DNA from: Oscillospiraceae bacterium | GTDB taxonomy: Bacteria > Bacillota > Clostridia > Oscillospirales > Oscillospiraceae | Reading direction: 5' to 3' | Assembly (NCBI GenBank): GCA_029067025.1 | Contig: JAIEFH010000289.1 | Coordinates: 1-20,658 of the forward strand | Length of the DNA stretch: 20,658 bases | Shown here: positions 6,657 to 13,595 of the stretch, in pieces | How positions within the stretch are numbered: position 1 is the stretch's first letter | How the letters are laid out: each line of letters starts with the position of its first letter | Notes under the pieces: generated by a model | Database searches by the model: none | Seen by the model: only the letters and a program-made list of their open reading frames with translations | What the model was told of the DNA's origin: nothing | Program-made: the position numbers and the translations under genes

Positions 6657-6890
6657 TCAGCGCTTCCTCTTCGGTGGGACGGGGTCGTAGATGAAGGTCT
6701 TCTGCCGGTGAAAGGGGTGGCAGCGCATAATCCGCCACAGGGCCAGCGCCCCGCCTTTGACGGCGCCGTGAACCTCCACCGCCTCCAGCGCGTAGGTGGA
6801 GCAGGTGGGGATGAACCGGCAGCAGGGGGGACGGTTTGGGGATACCTCCCGGCGGTAGCGGCGGATCAGGGCCAGCAGCAGCCGTTTCAT
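6657..6890 (-). CDS. yidD: Membrane protein insertion efficiency factor YidD
   Basis: The 77-residue protein has the YidD pattern: N-terminal amphipathic helix (MKRLLLALIRRYRREVSP), then CCRFIPTCSTYALEAVEVHG with three clustered Cys, then KGGALALWRIMRCHPF. YidD aids YidC-dependent insertion at the cytoplasmic face of the membrane. Its ATG overlaps the rnpA stop (ATGA), the classic rnpA-yidD-yidC order. Unusually, the 151-base gap to yidC is filled by the copy 1 repeat. Confidence 0.95.
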   Translation of the reverse strand: MKRLLLALIRRYRREVSPNRPPCCRFIPTCSTYALEAVEVHGAVKGGALALWRIMRCHPFHRQKTFIYDPVPPKRKR

Positions 6891-7237
6891 TTGATCCCTT
6901 CCTTTTTGAGCAGCTCCAGCTTGTCCGCCAGCTTTAAAAAGGAGTTCTCCAACTGGTGGTATTGGCAGGACGCGGCCCGAACTCGAGCTACTACCACCAC
7001 ATCCGCCCCGGACACAAGCTTATCCTCGTTGAGGCGGTAAATCTCCCGCAGGCGGCGGCGGATCCTGTTGCGCACCACCGCGCAGCCCACCTTGGTGGAC
7101 ACAGTGAGGCCCAGCCGGTTGTTCTTTTGGCCGTTGCGCCGGACATAGAGGGCCAGGCGGCCGTCGGCGGCGGTTTTTCCCCTGTTATAAGCCCTGCGGA
7201 AGAGGTGGTTTTCCTTCATCGACGCGGTTCTTTTCAT
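6887..7237 (-). CDS. rnpA: Ribonuclease P protein component
   Basis: The 116-residue basic protein binds the RNase P RNA and helps mature tRNA 5' ends. It has the N-terminal FRRAYNRGK strand, GLTVSTKVGCAVVRNRIRRR with the RNR signature (residues 56-63), and ADVVVVAR near residues 78-85. Length and motif spacing are normal. I chose the ATG at 7237, preceded by GGAGGT. The in-frame ATG at 7249 lies inside this ribosome-binding site and is unlikely. It is co-transcribed after rpmH, but the intervening space holds the copy 2 repeat. Confidence 0.95.
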   Translation of the reverse strand: MKRTASMKENHLFRRAYNRGKTAADGRLALYVRRNGQKNNRLGLTVSTKVGCAVVRNRIRRRLREIYRLNEDKLVSGADVVVVARVRAASCQYHQLENSFLKLADKLELLKKEGIK

Positions 7238-7277
7238 GTGGACCTCCATTCGGGATAACTTATCGCACGATGTTGCT

Positions 7278-7398
7278 ACGCTGCGAAGCGGTCAGGGCGC
7301 TCGGTCGCTTTCCCTCCGACTCGGACTGGTCTGCGAATCGCTACGCGATCCTTCGCTCGTCCTCGCTTCGGTCCAAGCTCCCTCGCTGACCGCTTCTC
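7278..7398. repeat. Foldable intergenic repeat, copy 2 (between rpmH and rnpA)
   Basis: Second copy of the element at 6540-6656, in the same orientation, 121 bp. Its outer arms GAAGCGGTCAG and CTGACCGCTTC are perfect inverted copies. The apical region, unrelated in sequence to copy 1, again forms a hairpin: ATCGC-TAC-GCGAT (about 7337-7349). It fills most of the rpmH-rnpA gap. Confidence 0.8.
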
Positions 7399-7470
7399 CA
7401 CGCATAAGAACCAAGGGGCGAGGGAAATCTCCCGCGCCCCGGTCTATTCTTTATCCCGATGTGTGCGCCA

Positions 7471-7605
7471 TCAGTGGCTCAGACGGGCGCGGCCCTTCGC
7501 GCGGCGGCGGGCCAGAACCTTGCGGCCATTGCTGGTGGCCATGCGCTTACGGAAGCCATGAACCTTGGAACGCTGACGCTTCTTGGGCTGATAGGTACGC
7601 TTCAT
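7471..7605 (-). CDS. rpmH: 50S ribosomal protein L34
   Basis: The 44-residue protein is an almost invariant L34: MKRTYQPKKRQRSKVHGFR, MATSNGRKVLARRRAKGR and a short end. It is a component of the large ribosomal subunit and the usual first gene of the rpmH-rnpA-yidD-yidC-jag operon beside oriC. The start has AGGAGGTG seven bases upstream. A longer in-frame reading upstream adds 29 residues without L34 similarity and runs through the leader hairpin, so it is rejected. The operon promoter lies about 100 bases upstream. Confidence 0.97.
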   Translation of the reverse strand: MKRTYQPKKRQRSKVHGFRKRMATSNGRKVLARRRAKGRARLSH

Positions 7606-7629
7606 GCGGGAACACCTCCTGTATAGTGT

Positions 7630-7649
7630 GGCGGCCGCTGGCGGCCGCC
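7630..7649 (-). promoter_or_regulatory. GC-rich hairpin in the rpmH leader
   Basis: GGCGGCCGC (7630-7638) and GCGGCCGCC (7641-7649) are perfectly complementary around two bases. It lies in the leader between promoter and ribosome-binding site, 10 bases upstream of AGGAGGTG. A second, smaller pairing (CGCC/GGCG, near 7658-7670) lies nearer the promoter. A role in leader stability or feedback is possible but not shown. Confidence 0.55.
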
Positions 7650-7707
7650 CTCCACAACGCCTTTTCAGGCGCGGTTGGCAATATTGACGCATAATCGCGT
7701 ATCAAGC

Positions 7708-7736
7708 ATTATACCTTTATTTTTTCGCTCTGTCAA
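7708..7736 (-). promoter_or_regulatory. Consensus promoter of the rpmH operon
   Basis: On the minus strand TTGACA (7736-7731), 17 bases, and TATAAT (7713-7708): a perfect sigma-A consensus, fitting a highly expressed ribosomal-protein operon. The leader to the rpmH start is about 95 bases. Confidence 0.95.
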
Positions 7737-7831
7737 CAAAAAATTAGCAATGTTCCCTTTACTTTATTATGTTGCTCAATGGCGATTTTCTAAACCCTTT
7801 GTTAAAATATTCCAAAATCCGGCAGCTTATC

Positions 7832-8512
7832 TTAATTTTCCAGCAAACGATTCAGTTCGTCTGCCCCATCCTGATACGAGGAATTTACCTCTTGATACAG
7901 ACGGTTATAAAATTCAACCGCGGTATATTGCCGCTCTTTGGCAATTTCCGCTGCTCTTTGCGTATAAAATTTTGAATACAAATTTTCTAATTTATGCTTA
8001 TATTCTTGGAAAAACGATGGTACAGTATCGTTTTCTCCGCTCGAAACGGTTCCATCTGGCAGCACAGAATACAATGGTTCAGAAACAGTACCTTTATAAA
8101 GTAATGTTCTCGCCATTCCGATTGCTCCCGCCACATCCAATTTGTCCGCGTCAAATAAAATTTTTGCCTCCAAACTTTGCGGCAGATTATTTTTTCTATA
8201 TCTGTGTGTCTGAATACATTGTTTGACTTGTTCCGCATAGCACAGCGCAAATCCATGGGCCAGAAGAAACTGATAAGCTTTCTCGCTTCCCACCATTGCG
8301 TGGCACAAAGCGGGGTTCTCAAATTGTTCCTTTCTCCCGATGTCATGTAACAGGCAAGCCGCAATCAAGACGTCATAATCCACATTGTTTTCTGTTTTCG
8401 CGATTTCTAACGCGTTGTACAGCACGCGATAAATGTGCTCTTTGTCATGGGCCGCGTCATCCATAGAGCAAAGCATAAAATTTTCAATCAACCGATATGT
8501 ATCTTTGTTCAT
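7832..8512 (-). CDS. HD-domain phosphohydrolase
   Basis: The 226-residue protein has an HD-superfamily metal-binding set: H22 and H26 (AAHDKEHIYRV), H56-D57 (LLHDIGRKEQF), a later H in CIQTHRYRK, and D in ILFDADKLDVAGAIGMAR. This resembles the YedJ/YpgQ-type HD proteins, some of which hydrolyse nucleotides; the substrate is unknown here. The ATG at 8512 has GAGGTG seven bases upstream. It is much more AT-rich than its neighbours and splits the usual rpmH-dnaA junction, suggesting acquisition by transfer. The reading frame of a 45-residue membrane peptide overlaps its start. It lacks the tRNA-binding tail seen in the CCA-enzyme remnant at 384-1064. Confidence 0.88.
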   Translation of the reverse strand: MNKDTYRLIENFMLCSMDDAAHDKEHIYRVLYNALEIAKTENNVDYDVLIAACLLHDIGRKEQFENPALCHAMVGSEKAYQFLLAHGFALCYAEQVKQCIQTHRYRKNNLPQSLEAKILFDADKLDVAGAIGMARTLLYKGTVSEPLYSVLPDGTVSSGENDTVPSFFQEYKHKLENLYSKFYTQRAAEIAKERQYTAVEFYNRLYQEVNSSYQDGADELNRLLEN

Positions 8513-8621
8513 CCGTTATCACCTCTAAACCAAGTGTAAAATCATTCTGCCCTGCAATGATCCACAGAATAATAAATCCAATCATGGCTAAAAGGGCGGC
8601 AGATTTTGCTTTTGTTATCAT
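8484..8621 (-). CDS. Small single-span membrane peptide, 45 aa, unknown function
   Basis: I do not recognise a family. The frame encodes a short basic N-terminus (MITKAKSAALL), one hydrophobic span (LAMIGFIILWIIAG, about residues 11-24), and a polar tail (QNDFTLGLEVITDEQR). The orientation is probably N-in by the positive-inside rule. The start at 8621 lies about 22 bases after the likely transcription start of a good minus-strand promoter, with only a weak AAGAAG ribosome-binding sequence. The 3' end overlaps the HD gene by 29 bases in another frame, a coupling arrangement. Because nothing else occupies the space between promoter and HD gene, I consider it likely but unproven. Confidence 0.5.
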   Translation of the reverse strand: MITKAKSAALLAMIGFIILWIIAGQNDFTLGLEVITDEQRYISVD

Positions 8622-8649
8622 ATTCTTCTTGTTATTCAGCTAATTTCTG

Positions 8650-8678
8650 ATTTTATCACAGACAAGTTTGAGATTCAA
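8650..8678 (-). promoter_or_regulatory. Promoter of the membrane peptide-HD hydrolase pair
   Basis: On the minus strand TTGAAT (8678-8673), 17 bases, TAAAAT (8655-8650). It is divergent from the dnaA promoter, about 110 bases apart. Confidence 0.65.
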
Positions 8679-8774
8679 GGCAGAATCGTGAAATCACTGG
8701 CCTCTTGTGTTTTTTGCCATACCCGTTCTGATCAAAAATCTGCGGGGCTTTCTCATACTATTATATAAAAGAAT

Positions 8775-8815
8775 TGTGGAAAACCCTTGTACATCATTTC
8801 CTTTTTTGGTATAAT
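8775..8815 (+). promoter_or_regulatory. dnaA promoter with an overlapping DnaA-box-like site
   Basis: TATAAT at 8810-8815 is preceded by TTGTAC (8787-8792) at 17 bases, a weak -35. Just upstream TGTGGAAAA (8775-8783; TTTTCCACA on the other strand) differs from the TTATCCACA DnaA box by one base, so autoregulation by DnaA is plausible. AGGAGG at 8841-8846 serves the dnaA ATG. Confidence 0.7.
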
Positions 8816-8855
8816 TGATTAGTTGTGATATTTCAAAATTAGGAGGCTTCCGCCC

Positions 8856-10175
8856 ATGAGATCGGCCGCCGACGTCTGGGAAAAAGTAAAGAGCCTGATG
8901 GAGGGCAGTATGACCGCCGTATCCATCGACACCTGGTTTGGTGACGTGGAGGCCGTGGCCCTGGAGGACACCCGGCTGGTGCTGTGCGTCCCCACTGATT
9001 TCAAGCGGAACATCATCCGCACCCGCTTTCAGTCCGGGGTGGAGGCGGCATTGAAGGAGCTGTTCTCCTTCGACGTGGATGTGGCCCTGCTGCTCCCGGA
9101 GGAGCGGGATGCCTACGCCGCCCAAAGCTCCGCTCCCAACCCCGGCGGCGGGGAGGCGGAAAAGTACACCTTTGAGCGGTTTGTGGTGGGTTCCACCAAC
9201 AAATTTGCCTTTACCGCCGCCCAGAAGGTGGCGGACGAGCCGGGCGGGGCCTATAACCCTCTCTTTATTTATGGACAGTCCGGCCTGGGCAAGACCCATC
9301 TGCTCCACGCCATCGCCAACCGGGTAAGTCGGAACCACCCCGGCTACCGCATTCTTTACATCCAGAGCGAGGACTTTGTGAACGAGCTCATCGGCAATCT
9401 CCGCCGGGGCATTGATATGCAGGGCTTCCGGGATAAATACCGCAATGTGGATTTGTTCCTGATGGACGACGTGCAGTTCATTGCCGGCAAGGACTCCAGC
9501 GAGGAGGAGCTCTTCCACACATTCAATACCCTGTATGAGCAGAAAAAGCAGATCGTATTCACCTCCGACCGGCCTCCCCATGAGATGCTCCGGCTGGAGC
9601 AGCGCCTGCGCACCCGATTTGAGCAGGGCCTGCCCGCGGACATCCAGCCGCCGGACTACGAGACCCGCGTGGCGCTGCTGAAGAACAAGGCGCTGGAGCG
9701 TGGCATCTCCCTGCCCGAGCCGGTGCTGTCCTATGTGGCGGAGAACATCACCTCCAATGTGCGGCAGATTGAGGGCGTGGTCAACAAGATCATGGCCTTC
9801 CAGGAACTGATGGGCGCCCAGGTGGACATTGAGACCACCATCCGGGCGGTGCGGGACATTTTGAAGGCAAAGGAGAATTTTCTGCCCTCGGCGGACACCA
9901 TCATCCAGGAGGTGGCCCGGTTCTATGAGCTGGACGCCTCCGCCGTCACCGGCCAGAGCCAAAACAAGGAGATCAGCACAGCCCGAAACGTAGCCATGTA
10001 CATCATCCGGGAGATGACCCAGCTCTCCCTGGCGGAGATCGGCCAGCAGTTTGGCGGCCGCCACCATTCCACGGTGCTCAACTCCATTAACCGGGTGGAA
10101 AAGATGATGAAGGACAAGCCGGAGATGAGCGAGATCATCCGGGACATTACCAACGCGGTGAACTCGGCGTATTGA
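8856..10175 (+). CDS. dnaA: Chromosomal replication initiator protein DnaA
   Basis: The 439-residue protein opens the origin and loads the helicase. Domain I covers about residues 1-80 and a short Pro/Gly linker about 90-100. The AAA+ core has Walker A GQSGLGKT (140-147), Walker B LFLMDD (D204, D205), sensor FTSDRPP and the arginine-finger region QRLRTRFEQG. Domain IV, the helix-turn-helix, ends with IGQQFGGRHHSTVLNSI (394-410). The usual signature there is GGRDHTTV; here Asp is His403 and the first Thr is Ser405, both at base-contact positions. Length is normal for a form with a short domain II. The ATG has AGGAGG nine bases upstream. Confidence 0.98.
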   Translation: MRSAADVWEKVKSLMEGSMTAVSIDTWFGDVEAVALEDTRLVLCVPTDFKRNIIRTRFQSGVEAALKELFSFDVDVALLLPEERDAYAAQSSAPNPGGGEAEKYTFERFVVGSTNKFAFTAAQKVADEPGGAYNPLFIYGQSGLGKTHLLHAIANRVSRNHPGYRILYIQSEDFVNELIGNLRRGIDMQGFRDKYRNVDLFLMDDVQFIAGKDSSEEELFHTFNTLYEQKKQIVFTSDRPPHEMLRLEQRLRTRFEQGLPADIQPPDYETRVALLKNKALERGISLPEPVLSYVAENITSNVRQIEGVVNKIMAFQELMGAQVDIETTIRAVRDILKAKENFLPSADTIIQEVARFYELDASAVTGQSQNKEISTARNVAMYIIREMTQLSLAEIGQQFGGRHHSTVLNSINRVEKMMKDKPEMSEIIRDITNAVNSAY

Positions 10176-10400
10176 GAATATCCACATTTCTGCGGCCTGT
10201 GGTGTGGAAGTCTGTGCAAACATGAAAACGTCTCTCCTCCCATCTGTGACCTGTGCAGATTTTGTGGAACCCCCTTCGGACGCCTAAATTCCGCCGTTTC
10301 AACCACTTTCCAAGTTTTCCACACATCCCACACCCCCTACGGACTACTACGAATTTTAAACCCTTCCTCTCCTTGCGGAGGAGGGAGAAAGGAACCTTCT
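10176..10400 (+). other. Probable oriC segment between dnaA and dnaN
   Basis: This 225-base non-coding stretch contains several DnaA-box-like sites on both strands: ATATCCACA (10178-10186), TGTGGAA (10203-10209 and 10263-10269), TTTTCCACA (10315-10323), plus CTGTGCA motifs near 10212 and 10251. None is a perfect TTATNCACA. After the last box come a C-rich run, CTACTAC (10344-10350) and AATTTTAAA, the order described for the DnaA-box/DnaA-trio unwinding region of Bacillus subtilis. It ends with a purine-rich ribosome-binding region before dnaN (AAAGGA). The position flanked by dnaA and dnaN and the divergence of gene strands support an origin. Confidence 0.55.
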
Positions 10401-11522
10401 ATGAAATTTTCCTGTGAAAAGTCCATTCTTCAATCCGCCGTCACCACTGCCGGACGGGTGGTAGCGCCCAAGAGCTCCATCCAGGCGTTGGAGGGCGTAC
10501 TCATCGAAGTGGAACGGGACGGCCTGCGTCTGAGCGGCTACAATTTAGAGACCGGCATCATCACCAGCGTTCCCGCCGATGTAGCGGAGGAAGGCGCTAT
10601 CGTCTTGTCCGCCCGGCTGTTTGGCGAGATTCTCCGCCGTATGCCGGACGACATGGTGTCCATCGACGCCAATGCCGCCTGTTCCGTCCATATCCAGTGC
10701 GGCCCCACCTCCTTTGACATCATGGGCAGCAGCGATGAGGACTTTCCCGAGCTGCCCTCCGTCAACGACGGTGCCGGCCTGACCATCACCCAGAGCGACC
10801 TGCGCGCCATGATCGGCCAGACCATTTTTGCCGTCAGCGACAACGAGAGCCGCCCCATCCACACCGGCGCCCTGTTTGAGGCGGACGGGGAAAACCTGAC
10901 CATGGTGGCAGTGGACGGCTATCGTCTGGCCCTGCGGCGGGAGAAGCTGCTCAGCCAGGAGAGGGGTGGCAAGCTGTCCTTTGTGGTGCCGGGCGCGGCG
11001 CTCAGCGAGGTGGAGAAGATCTGCGCCGACAGCGACGAGCCGGTGACCGTCACCCAGGGCGACCGCCACGTCACCTTTGAGATTGGCGGCACCCTGCTGG
11101 TAGCCCGCCGGCTGGAAGGCGAATTTCTGAATTACCGTCAGACCATCCCTCAGAACAACGCCGTCGTCCTGGAGGCGGAGGCCGCCGACCTCCAGTGCTC
11201 CATCGACCGGGCCTCCCTCATCATCAACGAAAAGCTGAAAAGCCCTCTGCGGTGCAAATTTGACGATGGGGTGCTGTCCATCACCTCCAAGACGGCCATC
11301 GGCGCGGCCTTTGATACCTGCCCCATTTCCGGGGACGGCAAAGGGTTGGAGATCGGCTTCAACAACCGCTTCTTGATGGACGCGGTAAAGGCGGCCCCCG
11401 CCGGCCGGGTGCGTCTGGAGCTGAACACCGCCACCTCCCCCTGCCTGATCCTGCCCCAGAAAGGGGAGCGGGACAACTTCCTGTATATGGTACTTCCCGT
11501 CCGTCTGCGTGCTTCGGAGTGA
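10401..11522 (+). CDS. dnaN: DNA polymerase III subunit beta (sliding clamp)
   Basis: The 373-residue protein forms the ring that tethers polymerase III to DNA. It starts MKFSCEKSILQSAVTTAGR, and family-typical blocks follow in the three repeated clamp domains: SSIQALEGVLIEV, RLFGEILRRMPDD, FAVSDNESRP followed by MVAVDGYRLALR, GEFLNYRQTIPQ and NNRFLMDAVKA, ending with a YMVLPVRL-type C-terminus that borders the peptide-binding pocket. Length is normal. AAAGGA lies seven bases before the ATG. The TGA overlaps the ribosome-binding site of yaaA. Confidence 0.97.
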   Translation: MKFSCEKSILQSAVTTAGRVVAPKSSIQALEGVLIEVERDGLRLSGYNLETGIITSVPADVAEEGAIVLSARLFGEILRRMPDDMVSIDANAACSVHIQCGPTSFDIMGSSDEDFPELPSVNDGAGLTITQSDLRAMIGQTIFAVSDNESRPIHTGALFEADGENLTMVAVDGYRLALRREKLLSQERGGKLSFVVPGAALSEVEKICADSDEPVTVTQGDRHVTFEIGGTLLVARRLEGEFLNYRQTIPQNNAVVLEAEAADLQCSIDRASLIINEKLKSPLRCKFDDGVLSITSKTAIGAAFDTCPISGDGKGLEIGFNNRFLMDAVKAAPAGRVRLELNTATSPCLILPQKGERDNFLYMVLPVRLRASE

Positions 11523-11527
11523 TTTCA

Positions 11528-11740
11528 ATGAGTGAAGAACGTATCAAAATCAACACAGAGTTTATCAAACTGGACGCCCTTTTGAAGTTCGCCGGACTGG
11601 TGGAGACGGGGGGCGAGGCCAAGCTGGCCATCCAGGACGGCGAGGTCACGGTGAATGGCGAGCCCTGTACCATGCGGGGCAAGAAGCTCCGTCCCGGTGA
11701 CCGGGTGGAGCTGGACGGCCGGACGCTGGTGGTGGAATGA
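11528..11740 (+). CDS. yaaA: S4-domain RNA-binding protein YaaA/RlbA
   Basis: The 70-residue protein is a lone S4 RNA-binding domain: INTEFIKLDALLKFAGLVET, then GEAKLAIQDGEVTVNGE, then RGKKLRPGDRVEL. It is the conserved small gene between dnaN and recF in Firmicutes, and roles in ribosome assembly have been suggested for the family. I chose the ATG at 11528 because GGAG stands eight bases upstream; the GTG at 11519 overlaps the dnaN stop. Its own stop overlaps the recF start (ATGA), implying coupled translation. Confidence 0.93.
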   Translation: MSEERIKINTEFIKLDALLKFAGLVETGGEAKLAIQDGEVTVNGEPCTMRGKKLRPGDRVELDGRTLVVE

Positions 11741-12849
11741 CCGTCGATCAGATCACCCTGGACTTCTTCCGCGGCTATGTCCATGGGGAGGCCCAATTCC
11801 ACCCCGGCGTGAACGTCATCGTGGGGGAGAACGCCCAGGGAAAGACAAATCTGCTGGAGGCCATCGCCTATCTATCATCGGCCTCCTCCCACCGGGCCAG
11901 GTATGACCGGGAGCTGATCCAGCACGGCGTTGACCACGCGTTTATCAAAGGAAAGGTCACCAGCCGGGGCCGGGAGCTTGTCCTGGAGGCCGACCTCCAC
12001 CGGGGGGCGCGGCGGCAGCTTCGCTCCAACGGGGTGAAACTGAAAACAGCGGGTGAACTTTCCGGGTTATTAAACACGGTGTTGTTTTGCCCGGAGGATT
12101 TATACCTCATCCGGGAGGGGGCAGAGGCAAGGCGGCGGTTTCTGGACGACTGCATCTGCCAGCTCCGCCCCCGGTACGCCCAGGCGCTGTCGGAGTACAA
12201 GCGGCTGTACCAGCACAAGACCCGGATTTTAAAAGACAGCGAGCAGTACCCCGGTCTGCTGGACACGCTGGACGATTTTTCCCTGCGCATGGCCCAGTGC
12301 GGGGCGGTGCTGATCCACTACCGGGCCCACTTTGTGAAGCGGCTGGTGGAGACGGCCCCCGCCATCCACGCCGACTGCTCCGGGGGGCGGGAGAAGCTGG
12401 CCCTGCGGTATGAGACGGTGTCCACTATCACCGACCCGGAGGCCAGCCCGAAAGCCCTCCTGCCCCAGCTGTTGGCCCACCAGGAGAGCCATCGGGAGGC
12501 GGAGATCGCGTCTCGTACCTGCCTGTCCGGCCCCCATAAGGACGAGCTGGCGGTGGAGATCGACGGGAACGCGGCGAAAGCCTACGCCTCCCAGGGCCAG
12601 ACCCGGACGGCGGCGCTGGCGTTAAAACTGGCGGCCCGGGACATTTTCCGTCAGGAGACGGAGGAGTGGCCGGTTCTCCTGCTGGACGACGTGCTCAGCG
12701 AGCTGGACGCCCGGCGTCAGGAGTTTGTATTGAACCGCATCACCTCCGGCCAGGTGTTCATTACCTGCTGCGAGGAGGAAAAGCTGGCCAAGCTGCGGGA
12801 GGGCAAGGCGTTTCATGTCGCCGGCGGTCAGTTGACGGAGGCAAGATAA
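11737..12849 (+). CDS. recF: DNA replication and repair protein RecF
   Basis: The 370-residue SMC-like ATPase acts with RecO and RecR to load RecA at single-strand gaps. It has the Walker A GENAQGKT (30-37), the HRARYDREL region, the PEDLYLIREG motif, the signature LSGPHKDEL and Walker B VLLLDDVLSELD, all in the family order. Length is normal. The start overlaps the yaaA stop, so translation is probably coupled. remB begins three bases after its stop. Confidence 0.97.
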   Translation: MTVDQITLDFFRGYVHGEAQFHPGVNVIVGENAQGKTNLLEAIAYLSSASSHRARYDRELIQHGVDHAFIKGKVTSRGRELVLEADLHRGARRQLRSNGVKLKTAGELSGLLNTVLFCPEDLYLIREGAEARRRFLDDCICQLRPRYAQALSEYKRLYQHKTRILKDSEQYPGLLDTLDDFSLRMAQCGAVLIHYRAHFVKRLVETAPAIHADCSGGREKLALRYETVSTITDPEASPKALLPQLLAHQESHREAEIASRTCLSGPHKDELAVEIDGNAAKAYASQGQTRTAALALKLAARDIFRQETEEWPVLLLDDVLSELDARRQEFVLNRITSGQVFITCCEEEKLAKLREGKAFHVAGGQLTEAR

Positions 12850-12852
12850 TTG

Positions 12853-13116
12853 ATGTATCTTCATTTAGGTCAAAACGTCATGGTTCCCGAATCCGCCGTC
12901 CTGGGTATCTTTGACCTGGACAACACCACCTGGTCTTTCCGCACCCGCCGCTTTCTGGAGCGGGCGGAGCGGGAGGGCAGGGTGGTTGCCATAGGGGACG
13001 ACCTGCCCCGCTCCTTCGTCCTCACCCAGGAGGGGGACGGCCCTCCCACGGTATATATTACCGCCCTGTCCTGCACCGCGCTGTCCGCGCGGGCGGGACG
13101 GTACAGCTTTGAATAA
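12853..13116 (+). CDS. remB: RemA/RemB-family (DUF370) regulatory protein
   Basis: The 87-residue protein matches DUF370: MYLHLGQNVMVPESAVLGIF, FDLDNTT, then SFVLT and VYITALSCTALSAR. In Bacillus subtilis yaaB/remB sits between recF and gyrB, as here, and RemA/RemB affect biofilm-matrix gene expression; the function in this organism is inferred only. GGAGG is 11 bases before the ATG, inside the recF 3' end. A TTG three bases earlier is a less likely start. Confidence 0.88.
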   Translation: MYLHLGQNVMVPESAVLGIFDLDNTTWSFRTRRFLERAEREGRVVAIGDDLPRSFVLTQEGDGPPTVYITALSCTALSARAGRYSFE

Positions 13117-13134
13117 ATAAAAGGAGGATATGAG

Positions 13135-13563
13135 ATGGGATCCATTGAATATCTGTGGAAGGATCGCAAGCGCCGTCTGGGCCTGCCCCTTTCCTTCACC
13201 CGGTATCGCCTCAGTGAGGACCGATTGTTTTGCGAGACCGGTTTTCTCAACCTGAAATCAGACGAGGTGCTGCTCTACCGGGTGCAGGATCTGGAGCTGA
13301 CCATGCGTCTGGGCCAGCGTATTTTCGGGGTGGGGACGGTCTGCGTCCACTCCTCGGATAAGAGTATGCCCCATTTGGATCTGAAAAACGTGAAAAATCC
13401 CCGGAAGGTGAAAGAGCTGATCCACCAGAACGTGGAGCAGGCCAAGGACAAGCGCCGGATGCGGGCCACCGAACTGCTGGGCAAACCGGGCGGCCCGGCG
13501 CTTCATGACGGGGACGAGTTTGACTTCGTCCCGGAAGAGGACGATTGCGACGCAATCGACTGA
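13135..13563 (+). CDS. Bacterial PH-domain protein (YdbS/DUF304-like) in the recF-gyrB interval
   Basis: The 142-residue soluble protein looks like a single bacterial PH (bPH2-type) domain: LSFTRYRLSEDRLFCETGFL, VLLYRVQDLELTMRLGQRIF and GVGTVCVHSSDKS, then the helix NPRKVKELIHQNVEQAK and an acidic tail. Most YdbS relatives carry transmembrane segments before this domain; none is visible here. The start has AGGAGG seven bases upstream. It lies 18 bases after remB and 32 before gyrB, so it is probably co-transcribed. The biochemical role is unknown. Confidence 0.8.
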   Translation: MGSIEYLWKDRKRRLGLPLSFTRYRLSEDRLFCETGFLNLKSDEVLLYRVQDLELTMRLGQRIFGVGTVCVHSSDKSMPHLDLKNVKNPRKVKELIHQNVEQAKDKRRMRATELLGKPGGPALHDGDEFDFVPEEDDCDAID

Positions 13564-13595
13564 GAACTTGCATTGACTAACAGCGGAGGAACATT

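Noticed and set aside
6540..7398. The two intergenic repeats as a CRISPR array
   Set aside because: Only two long copies 620 bases apart with genes between them, no short repeats with spacers, and no cas genes.
7675..8226. 183-codon plus-strand frame across the rpmH promoter and HD gene
   Set aside because: Runs antisense through a consensus promoter and a gene with recognisable HD motifs; no ribosome-binding site.
8694..10223. 509-codon open frame on the minus strand across dnaA
   Set aside because: It is the antisense of dnaA in high-GC DNA, has no family motifs, and the plus-strand DnaA is unambiguous.
10361..10400. Hairpin sequestering the dnaN ribosome-binding site (CCTCTCC/GGAGGAGG)
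   Set aside because: The pairing needs a bulge and the AAAGGA site nearer the start stays free; too weak to claim regulation.
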